Of a stretch of DNA of 64,000 nt, positions 44,601 to 54,799 are shown piece by piece (positions within the stretch are counted from its first letter, which is position 1; every line of letters begins with the position of its first letter). The stretch covers positions 35,728,575 to 35,792,574 of the forward strand of contig NC_062221.1 in the NCBI RefSeq assembly GCF_902686445.1, read 5' to 3'. The notes beneath the pieces are model-generated. The model did not search any database. It was given only the letters and a program-made list of their open reading frames with translations, and was not told the DNA's origin. The stretch is from Sciurus carolinensis (taxonomy: Eukaryota; Chordata; Mammalia; Rodentia; Sciuridae). Position numbers and translations under genes: made by a program.

Positions 44601-44755
44601 TGTCTCTTTTATCTTAAATAAAGACTACATAAAGGAAAATCACAGTTACAACATCTCAAAACACTTCCTATTGAAAAAAGGATGCCAAGATATGGGAAAA
44701 GTCTATTCCTCATAATGAAAGGCAGTAGAGACTCTTTCCTTACTTTCAGCAGGTA
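41650..44755. other. Intergenic stretch without recognised gene
   Basis: About 3.1 kb of A/T-rich DNA. A weak ancient interspersed-repeat resemblance appears near 42450-42550 (GGAACTGTTCAAGGCACAGG). Otherwise nothing I can name. Short open frames here have no protein-like content. Confidence 0.5.
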
Positions 44756-44759
44756 TATT

Positions 44760-46676
44760 AACTGCTACAAATAATTCACTGGGAAGCAGCAGAGATGTGG
44801 GTCAAGCAGTGCTGATAAAATTCTAACCAGATCAATAAAACTTTTTGTTTCTTGATTTTGTGTTCTACAACTTTGTTGAATTTGTTTTACAGTTCTGTCC
44901 TCTGCAAACACAGATAATTTTGCAACTTCTCTTTTTATGTGGTTCAATTTCATTTCTTTTTCTTCCTAACTATTCTAACTAGGACTTCAAATATTATGTT
45001 AAATAGAAGTTATGAAAGTGAGCATCCCTATGTTGTTCTTTGTCTTAGAAGAAATTTTTCAGTCTTTCGCCTTTGAGTGTAATATTAATTGTGGATCCTA
45101 CATTTGTGATATTTACTATGTTAAGTTGGTTCCTTCTATTTCTAGTTTGTTGAGTGTTTTTATCATGAAAGTGTGTCATTTTTTTTTTTTTGCATTCACT
45201 GAAGTGGTCTTGTATTTTTATTTCCCTTTTCAATTAATGTAGTATATTTTAATGATATAATGATAGACATATGTTGAGGCACGGTTGTATTCTAGGAATA
45301 ATTATAACTTGTTCATGTATATGAATCATTGAATATACTGTTGAACTCTTTTTGTTAGTGTTTTATTGAGCATTTTTGTGTATTATTCTCTAGTTATTTT
45401 TCTTGTAGCTTATTTTACTTTGGTGTCAGACTTCATAAGATGATTTTAAAAGTGTTCCCCCTTTTTTAATTTTTTGAAACAATTTAAAAATTCAAGTTAA
45501 TTCTGCTTCAAATACATGACAAAATTTAACAGTGAAGCTCTCTGGTCCTGAGATTTTTCTTACTGGGAGTTTTTTAAACTATACATTCAATATTCACACT
45601 AATAATAAATCTATTTGGCTTTCTACTTTCTCATGATTAAATCTGGTTATATTGTGCATTTCTCACAATTTATGCATTTTATCAAGGTTTTAAAATCTGT
45701 GGCATGCATGTGTAGTATTTATGGTACTATAATTCCTTTTATTTCCTTAAAGTTGAGTGTACAATAACCCTTCTTTGATAGTCAATTTTAATTATGTTGG
45801 TTTTCTTTCTTTTTTCTTTTTTCATTAGTCAATCTACTCAAAGGTTAACTGTGCTTAACTTTTCAAAGAACCAACTTACTTTTATGGATTTTTTTCTACT
45901 ATTTTCTTTTTTTCTGTTCTAATGGCTAATATTTCCTTCCTTCTAGCTTTGTTTTTTTTTTATTTCCTTAAGTTTTAAAGATAGATTTTTGATTTGAGAT
46001 CTTTCCTATTTTTAATGTAAGCATTTATACCCATACATTTTACTCTTAACACTACTTACATTGTACCATAAGTTTTAAAATGACATTTGCTCAATTTTTT
46101 TCCCAAGTATTTTATAATACCAGTGAAGACTTCATCTTTGAGTCATTTATAGATTTAAGAGTATATTTATGAATATCTTCACAATTTTCCTTCTCCTTAC
46201 GGAATTAGTTTTATTCCATTGTAGTTGGTGCAATAATTTGTATGATTATGATCTTAAATTTTATTTAGACTTCTTTTGTGTTCTAAAATAAGGTCTATCC
46301 TGTAGACATATGTACTCGATAAATTGTATTTTGCTAATGAGTGGAATGTTCTGTTAGTCTATAGTATTACTCCAGATCTCTCTTTTCTTGTTGAACTTCT
46401 GAATGGTTCCTTTACTGAAAACTACTTATTGACATCTCTTTGTATGATTGTAGGATTTCCTGTTTATTCATTCAATTCTGTCAATGTTTCCCTCTTATAT
46501 TAAGAGCACTGACATTTTGTGAAATTATATTTACAATTGTTATATATTCTCAGTGAAATGATCCTTCCAAAATTAAATAACAACCTGTTTTTGTTTCTTG
46601 TAACAGTATGTTAAATATCATTTTCCATATTTTCCCTTTCAACACATCCATGTCCTTAGACCTAAAGCGAGTCTTC
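44760..46676 (-). mobile_element. Old L1 ORF2 relic, antisense, part 1 of 3
   Basis: Plus strand matches antisense L1: ACTAGGACTTCAAATATTAT, TAGTTTGTTGAGTGTTTTTA, CTCTGGTCCTGAGATTTTTC, TTTTCAAAGAACCAACTTAC. Heavily mutated, no coding capacity. It continues at 46881 and 47526 after two younger insertions. Confidence 0.8.
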
Positions 46677-46880
46677 TTTTTTTTTGGTACTGAGGTTTGA
46701 ACTCAGGGGCATCAACCACTGAGCCACATACCCTTCTCTTTTGTATTTTATTTGGGAACAAAGTCTCACTGAGATGCTTAGCACCTCAATTTTGCTGAGG
46801 CTGACTTTGAACTGGACATACTTTTTCCTGGGCCTAAGGAGCCACTGGGATTACAGGTGTGCACCACCATTCCCAGCTAA
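46677..46880 (-). repeat. B1/ID composite SINE nested in the old L1
   Basis: T-run, GGTACTGAGGTTTGAACTCA, GAGCCACATACCC, AACAAAGTCTCACTGAGATG and GGATTACAGGTGTGCACCAC. The words AAAGCGAGTCT before and AAAGTGAATCT after are near-copies, a likely target duplication. Confidence 0.88.
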
Positions 46881-46983
46881 AGTGAATCTCTAGTAGATAA
46901 CAAATAATTCAATCTGTTTTTCTTTCCAACTGTCAATCTATGTTTACGGTATAGTTTAGTCCATTTACATTTAAAGTAATTAC
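46881..46983 (-). mobile_element. Old L1 relic, antisense, part 2 of 3
   Basis: GTGAATCTCTAGTAGATAAC and TTTAGTCCATTTACATTTAA continue the antisense L1 between the nested SINE and nested L1. Confidence 0.75.
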
Positions 46984-47087
46984 TTTGATGCAGCTACATC
47001 AATGTTTATAAGCAGTTCAATTCACAATAGCTAGATTGTGGAACCAACCTAGATGCCCTTCAACAGATGATTGGATAAATAAATTAT

Positions 47088-47129
<42 letters not shown>

Positions 47130-47525
47130 CACAATGGAATATTATTCAGCCATAAAGAAGAATAAAATTATGGCATTGCAGGTAAATGGATGGAGTTGGA
47201 GAATATCAATCTAGATAAGCCAATCCCAAAAAACCAAAGGCCAAATGATTTCTCTGATAAGTGAATGATGACACATAATAGGGAGTTGGAGGGAGGCAAG
47301 AATAAAGGAAGGATGGATTGTATAGAGGAAAATGAGGAGTGGGGAGGGAGTGGGGCAAAGGAGGAATAATAGAATGAGACAAACATCATTACCCTATGTA
47401 CATGTATGATTATGCAAATGGTAGGACTCTACTTTGTGTACAACCAGAGAAATGATAGTTATACTCCATTTGTGTACAATGAATCAAAATTTAAAAAAAT
47501 TAAAAAAGATTCAATAAAGAAATGC
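46984..47525 (+). mobile_element. 5'-truncated L1 nested in the old L1
   Basis: GATGCAGCTACATCAATGTT, GATTGTGGAACCAACCTAGA, a 36-base TA run (47090-47125), CACAATGGAATATTATTCAG, a purine-rich 3' UTR and GTGTACAATGAATCAAAATT. Plus orientation, opposite to its host element. Confidence 0.88.
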
Positions 47526-48060
47526 AAATTAAACCATAAAAAAAATTACTGTCACATTGGTAATGGTTCTCTGTATGTGCTATATTTTTCATCTCTTATT
47601 TCCTCCTGTACTGCCTGCCTTTTTGTTGTTAATTTTTTAATAGTGATACATATTTTGATCTTTTCTGATTTAGTTTTGTCTATAGTACATAGATATGTCC
47701 TTTGTGGTTATCATGAGTATCATATAAACTATCCTAAATATATAACAATTTAAACTCATAGCAACTGAACTTAAGTTGTATGAAAATTCTACTCCCCCCA
47801 TCTACTTTATAATATGGATGAAACAATTTGTGTAAATATATATAACATGCTCATGAACATATATCATAGTTAACTTATGCTTTGTCTTTGAAGTCCTATA
47901 AAATTAAAAGTGAACATACAAAAAATTAATATTATAAGTTTTAATATTTGTACATTTAATTGGTTTTAATGAGCATTATATTTTTATGTGGCTTAGAATT
48001 ACCATCTGTGCCCTTTCATTTTAGCTTTAATGATTCTCTTAGCATTTCTCTCAGTTGATT
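47526..48060 (-). mobile_element. Old L1 relic, antisense, part 3 of 3
   Basis: TTTGTGGTTATCATGAGTAT, ACTCATAGCAACTGAACTTA and CCTTTCATTTTAGCTTTAAT continue the antisense ORF2 N-terminal side. The three parts together span about 3.3 kb including insertions. Confidence 0.65.
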
Positions 48061-48074
48061 TTCAACAAAAGTAT

Positions 48075-48700
48075 GAGATGACATAATGGATAAAGGATAA
48101 ACTCTTCAATAAAGGGTGTTGGGAAAGTTAGACATCCACATGAAAAACAATGAAACTGTACCTTTACCTCAAACTATATGTAAAATGAATCAAAAAATGG
48201 ATTGTAGAGTTAAGTCCAACATCCGAAACTGTGAAAATACTAGAAGCAAACAGGGAAAACTACAACATTGGTTTGCCAATTGTTTGGGAAGGGAAAGACT
48301 GGATCCGAAAATTTTAGAAAATGGTAGTATAAATCAACAAATAGAACATTCACAATGTCATACTATTCAGGTTTAAGAAATAAGGAAATCCTATTTTTCA
48401 CACGCTCAAAAAAAAAGTACATGGAGAACATCTCACTCAGTAAAATAAGCAAGGCACATAAAGATAAATATCATATGATTACACTTATAAGTGGAATCTA
48501 CAACAATCAAATTTGAAGAAAAAAGTACAATGATGGTAATTAGAGGCTGAGAATAGAGAGGAATGTTGAAATGCTGGTTGAGTATTTAAGCTAACGGACA
48601 TGTTAACTAGATTTGTTCAATCATTTCAGCCTACATAAAGATATCATAGTATCATTTTGTTTACTATAAGTAAATGTAACTAGAATTTATAAGAAAATTA
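48075..48700 (+). mobile_element. Old L1 3'-region fragment
   Basis: AAGGGTGTTGGGAAAGTTAG, AAATGGATTGTAGAGTTAAG, CTAGAAGCAAACAGGG, then an old-type 3' UTR with CACTTATAAGTGGAATCTAC. Abuts the antisense relic head to head. Confidence 0.7.
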
Positions 48701-48852
48701 ATTTTTTTTCACTTTGAAGAATAATATTGTGAATTAATGTTTAGCAAAAAATAGGTTTTATGTACACTTAAAATTAAAGGTTTTTGAGTAATAAAAATAC
48801 ATATAAATATTATAATAAATAGAAAGTGGTAGCAACAAAATATCAACTCAAA

Positions 48853-48983
48853 TGCCCTGTGTGGTAATTCCAACAACTCAAGAGGCTAAAGCAGAAGCAT
48901 TGCAAGTTTGAGGCGAATTGGGCAACTTAGCAAAACCTGTCTCAAATGAATCAAAATGCAGTCTGTAAAAAATACAAGTAATA
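48853..48983 (+). repeat. B1/ID composite SINE, left half (split by L1)
   Basis: CCCTGTGTGGTAATTCCAAC, GCATTGCAAGTTTGAGGCGA and AACCTGTCTCAAATG form the B1-like half. It then carries a 22-base stretch (48945-48966) shared with an L1 3' end near 63.2 kb. The right half resumes at 52547. Confidence 0.7.
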
Positions 48984-51900
48984 ATTTAGACTTAATGGAC
49001 ATTTATAGAATATACCATCCAACCAAGAGTAAATACACTTTCTTCTCAGCAGCACATGGATCCTTCTCTAAAATAGACCATATATTATGCCACAAAGCTA
49101 ATGTCAGCAAATATAAGAAGATAGAGATAATACCTTGTAGTCTATCAGATCATAACGGATTGAAATTAGAAATAAATGAAAGAGTTAAAAACCAAAACTA
49201 CTCCAACACCTGGAGATTAAACAATATGCTATTATATGATGAACGAATAACAGAAAATATTAGGAAGGAAATTTAAAAATTCTTAGAGGTAAATGAGAAC
49301 AAAGAAACATCATATCAAAATCTCTGGGACACTATAAAAGCAGTACTTAGAGGAAAAATTATTTCACGGAGCACACTCAATAAAAGAAGTAAAACTCAAC
49401 AAATAAACAACCTAACACTACAGCTCAAAGTCCTAGAAAAAGAACAGACCAACACCAAAAGTAGTAAAAGACAGGAAATAGTTAAACTCAGAGCTGAAAT
49501 CAATGAAATTGAAACAAAAGAAACAATCAAAAAAATTGACAAAACAAATAGTTGGTTCTTCAAAAAAATAAACAAAATTGATAAACCTTTACCCACACTA
49601 ACAAAGAGAAGATGAGAAAAAACCCAAGTCACTAAAATTTGGAATGAACAAGGAAATATCACAACAGACACGACTGAAATACAAAACATAATTAGAAGCT
49701 ATTTTGAAAATCTTACTCCAACAAAATAGAAAATTTCGAAGACATCAACAGGTTTCTAGAGACATACGAATTGCCTAAACTGAACCAGGAGGACATACAC
49801 AATTTAAATAGATCAATTTCAAGTAATGAAATAGAAGAAGTCATCAAAAGCCTACCAACAAAGAAAAGTGCAGGACCAGATGGGTTCTCAACCCAATTCC
49901 AAAAAACCTTTGAAGAAGAGCACATTCCAATACTTCTCAAAGTGTTCCATGAAATAGAAGAGGAGGGAACCCTCCCAAACTCATTCTATGAAGCCAATAT
50001 TACCCTGACACCTAAACCAGACAGAGACACATCAAGGAAAGAAAATTTCAGACCAATATCCTTAATGAACATCGACGCACAAATTCTCAACAAAATTTTA
50101 GCAAATCGCATGCAAAGATATATTGAAAAGATAGTGCAACATGATCAAATGGGTTTCATCCCAGGGATGCAAGGTTGGTTCAACATCTGGAAATCAATAA
50201 GTGTAATTCACCATATCAATAGACTTAAAGTCAAGAATCACATGATTATTTCCATAGATGCAGAAAAAGCATTTGATAAAATACAGCACCCCTTCATGCT
50301 CAAAACACTAGAAAAAGTAGGGATAGTGGGAACATTCCTTAACATTGTAAAGGCCATCTATGCTAAGCCCATGGCTAATATCATTCTTAATGGTGAAAAA
50401 CTGAAAGCATTTCCCCTAAATACTGGAACAAGGCAGGGATGCCCTCTTTCACCACTTCTATTCAATATTGTCCTTGAAATTCTAGCCAGAGCAATTAGAC
50501 AGACCAAAGAAATTAAAGGGATACGAATAAGAAAAGAAGAACTCAAACTATCCCTATTTGCTGATGACATGATTATATACTTAGAGGAACCAGGAAATTC
50601 CACCAGAAAACTTTTAGAACCCATAAGTGAATTCAGTAAAGTAGCAGGATATAAGATCAATGCTCATATATCCAATGCATTTTTATACATAAGTGATGAA
50701 TCTTCAGAAAGAGAAATTAGGAAAACTACCCCATTCACAATAGCCTCGAAAAAAATAAAATACTTGGGAATCAATCTCACAAAAGAGGTGAAAGACCTCT
50801 ACAATGAGAACTACAGAACACTAAAGAAAGAAATTAAAGAAAACCTTTGAAGATGGAAAGATCTCCCATGTTCTTGGGTAGGCAGAATTAATATTGTCAA
50901 AATGGTCATACTACCAAAAGTGCTATATAGATTCAATGCAATTCCAATTAAAATCCCACAGACGTACCTTACAGAAATAGAGCAAGCAATTATAAAATTC
51001 ATCTGGAAGAATAAGAAACCCAGAATAGCTAAAGCAATCCTTAAAAGAAAGAGCGAAGCAGGGGGTATCTCAATAGCAGATCTTCAACTTTACTACAAAG
51101 CAATAGTAACAAAAACGACATGTTATTGGTACCAAAATAGAAAGGTAGATCAATGGTACAGAATAGAGGACATGGACACAAACCCAAATAAATACAATTT
51201 TCTCATACTAGACAAAGGGTCCAAAAATATGCAATGGAGAAAAGACAGCCTCTTCAACAAATGGTGCTGGGAGAATTGGAAATCCATATGCAACAGAATG
51301 AAACTAAACCCATATCTCTCACCATGCATGAAACTAAACTCAAAATGGATTAAGGACCTCGGAATCAGATCAGAGACCCTGCAGATTATAGAAGAAAAAG
51401 TAGGTTCAGATCTTCAACATGTCGGCTTAGGACCAGACTTCCTCAACAGGACTCCCATAGCATAAGAAATAAAAGCAAGAATCAATAACTGAGATAGATT
51501 CAAACTGAAAAGCTTTCTCTCAGCAAAGGAAACTATCAGCAATGCGAAGAAAGAGCCTACAGAGTGGGAGAAAATCTTTGCCAATCATACTTCAGATAGA
51601 GCACTAATCTCCAGAATCTGTAAAGAACTCAAAAAACTACACCAAGAATGCAAATAACCCAATCTTCAAATGGTCTAAGGAAATGAACAGACACTTCACA
51701 GAAGAAGATCTACAAGCAATCAACAAACTGGAAAAATGCTCAACATCTCTAGTAATAAGAGAAATGCAAATCAAAACCACCCTAAGATTCCATCTCACCT
51801 CAATTAGAATGGCGATTATCAAGAATACAAGCAACAACCGGTGTTGGTGAGGATTCAGGGAAAAAGGTACACTCATACATTGCTGGTGGGGTTGCAAATT

Positions 51901-52546
51901 AGTGAAGTCACTCTGGAAAGCAGTGTGGAGACTCCTTAGAAAACTTGGAATGGAACCACCATTTGACCCAGCTATCCCACTCCTTGGCCTATACCCAAAG
52001 GACTTAAAATCAGCATACTACAGAGATACAGCCACGACAATGTTCATAGCTGCTGAATTCACAATAACCATATTGTGGAACCAACCTAGATGCCCTTCAA
52101 TTGATGAATAGATAAAGAAACTGTGGTGTATATATATATATATATATACAATGGAATATTAGTCATAAAGAATGATAAAATTATGACATTTGCAGGCAAA
52201 TGGATGAAATTGGAGAATATCATGCTAAGTGAGATAAGCCAATCTCAAAAACCAAAGGACGAATGATCTCGCTGATAAGTGGATTATGACACATAATGGG
52301 GGGTGGGAGGGGTTAGTGTTAGGGTTAGGGAGGGGAGCAAGAATGGAGGAAGGACTGTATAGAGGGAAAAGAGGGAAAAGGGGGTTGGGAGGGGTAGGGG
52401 AAGGGAAAAATAACAGAATGAATCAAACAACATTACCCTATGTAAATTTATGATTACACAAATGGTATGCCTTTATTCCATGTACAAACAGAGAAACAAC
52501 ATGTATCCCATTTGTTTACAATAAAAATAAATAAATAAATAAATAA
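48984..52546 (+). mobile_element. Young 5'-truncated L1, about 3.6 kb, with partial ORF2
   Basis: A LINE-1 copy holding the end of the endonuclease domain (48956-49276 open, with HGSFSKIDHILCHKAN and LSDHNGLKLEI), the reverse-transcriptase domain (49771-50850 open; [36 protein letters not shown] and the catalytic [10 protein letters not shown]) and a C-terminal part (50902-51465, 51902-52111). It ends in a purine-rich 3' UTR and an AATAAATAAAT tail. ORF2 is broken: a stop after 49274, another at 50848-50850, another at 51463-51465, and frame changes between segments. ORF1 and the 5' UTR are absent, so it cannot move by itself. AAGTAATA flanks it on both sides (48976-48983, 52547-52554). Confidence 0.93.
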
Positions 52547-52612
52547 AAGTAATAAAGAAATTTTTAAAAATGATGGGATGGTAGAGTGTACCTGGGTTCA
52601 ATCCCCAATTCA
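52547..52612 (+). repeat. B1/ID composite SINE, right (ID) half, split by L1
   Basis: GATGGGATGGTAGAGTGTAC then CTGGGTTCAATCCCCAATTC is the ID half whose B1 half stops at about 48983. A (TG)n run follows (52613-52630). Confidence 0.75.
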
Positions 52613-53194
52613 TGTGTGTGTGTGTATGTGTATAACAGAATTTTAAATTTATATATATATAAAATATATATACATAATAACACCAAATTAAAATTCTAGA
52701 CATTTAGAAAAACTATGTGAGAGCATAGGAAGAAAAAAGATAAATGCAAGTATATAAATAACTTGAAAAATAAAAAAAATATAAGAATAAAAAGAAGGAT
52801 AACTATGCTTGAGTGTTGATTTTTTTTATCTCCATCACATAGAAGCATATAAATAGCTTGATTTTTAAAATGATCTTCTACTAACTTAATATATGGATCA
52901 TTTTTGCAACAATATAGCTATCATCTTTTCACACAATACTTGAGAAATAAAATATGAATAAATCCAAATTTGTATTATCACAAAAACAGTTTCGAACTTG
53001 TGAAGTTCATGACAATCTTGGGGATTCCAAAAATTGCAAAATCACTGGGCCAAGATTGCAAAATCACTGTACTAGAATATAAGAAATACCTAGGATACTT
53101 CTAGATATATCTAGTTTTCACAGATAATTTTTAACTAAATTCATAGTTATGAAGAAATGGAAGAAAGAAAGTGAAGGGGGAAAAAAAGATTGTT

Positions 53195-53542
53195 TTGACA
53201 CACCTATAGCTAACATCATACGAAAAGGAAAAAAGGAGTTCTCTCTCACTGTTCTTATTCAATACAGCAATAGAAATTTTATTTAATAGAAATTAAGAGG
53301 AAGAAATAAAAGGCATACAAAGAGGAAAGAAGAAAGTCAAATTATTCCTGTTTCCAGATAATACAACTTCATACAGAGAAAATGCTAAGACTCTAACATA
53401 AACAATTAGCACTTAAAAATATTTCAGAAAAATAGGAGGATACAAACTCAACATACAAAATCAGTAGCTTTTCTGTGCACCAATAATGAGTTTGGGGGAA
53501 AGAAACAATGACAGTAGGTCCAGTCACAATAGACACACACAC

Positions 53543-53578
<36 letters not shown>

Positions 53579-54795
53579 GAGTATACTTAACTAAAGATGT
53601 GAAAGACATCGGTGATGAAAATAATAAAACACAGAAGAATGAAACTGAAGAAGGCACTTAAAGTGGAAAGGCCTTCTTTATTCATCCACTGTAAGAATTA
53701 ATATCATTAAGATGTCCACACTACCCAAAGTGATCTACAGATTCAATGTAATCAGTATCAAGCTAACAAAGATATTCTTCACAGAAGTACATGTACCTTT
53801 CTTAAAATTCACGTGGAAGCACAAAATACCCTGAATAGCAGAGCAATCTTGAACAAAGAAGAGAAAAAAAAAAAAAAAAAAGATCAAGGAATCATAATCC
53901 CTGATTTCAAGATATACTACAGAACTAGAGAAAAAAAGACAGCATGGTATTGGCATAAAAACATATACATAGACCAATGGAATAGTATAGAGAAACCAGA
54001 AATAAGTCAATTGATTTACAGCCATCTGACTCCTTACAAAGGAGCCAAGAATGTACATTGGAAAGAGAAAACGAACGAAATGAATCTCTTTTACTTATTG
54101 TACTGGGAAAATTGGATATTCACATTCAGAAGATGGAAGTTTGTCCCCTACCTCTCTCCCTGTAGAAAAATCAACTCGAAGTAGATTATAGACCTTAATG
54201 AGAAACCAGAAAATCTGAAATTAGTGGAGTAGAGAGAAGGCATGGGGGAGATTCTTTCAGATATTTGTACAGGCAAAGATTTTCTGGATAGGACTCCAAA
54301 GCACAGGAAACAGTAAAACTGACAAGTGGGATTACATGAAAGTAAAAAGCTACTGAAAGCAAAGAAAGCAATGTAATAGAGTGAAGAAGCAAGATAAAGA
54401 ATGAGAGGAATATTTTTGTTGTATCTGACAGTGGATTAATATTCATAGTACATACAGAGCTCAAAAAACTTAAGAACTAAAGCAAAAACAAAAACAATCC
54501 AATTAAAATAACAGACAAATGTTCTAAATAGTCACTTCTCAAAAGAAGAAATACAAATGGCCAATAAATATATCAAAAAATGCTCAATATATTAGCCATC
54601 AGAGAAATGTAATTGAAAAACTACAATGATGCTCAGCTCACCACAGTTAGAATGGCTATTATTTTAAAAAAAATGTTTGTGAAATGCAGAGAAAGGGGAA
54701 AACTTACACACTATTGATGAGAATGTGATTTAGTACAGCAACTGTAGGAAACAGTAAGGAGATTTCTCAAAATCTAAAAATTGACATATCATTTT
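53195..54795 (+). mobile_element. Old L1 ORF2 relic
   Basis: TATAGCTAACATCATACG, TATTCAATACAGCAATAG, TTTCCAGATAATACAACTTC, then AAGATGTCCACACTACCCAA and the C-terminal region, including GGAAAATTGGATATTCACAT. Many indels; RT motif decayed. A CA microsatellite (53531-53574) replaces part of the sequence. Confidence 0.8.
53531..53574 (+). repeat. (CA)n microsatellite inside the old L1
   Basis: About twenty CA units with one CG interruption, grown from an A/C-rich stretch of the L1 just before its CCTAGGAGTATA segment. Confidence 0.92.
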
Positions 54796-54799
54796 CCTT

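Noticed and set aside
49771..50850. 359-codon frame with reverse-transcriptase motifs as a host gene
   Set aside because: It is L1 ORF2: 5'-truncated element with 3' UTR, A-rich tail and flanking duplication, broken by stops on either side.
53448..53657. Minus-strand 69-codon frame with Cys-Val repeats
   Set aside because: Translation of the CA microsatellite.
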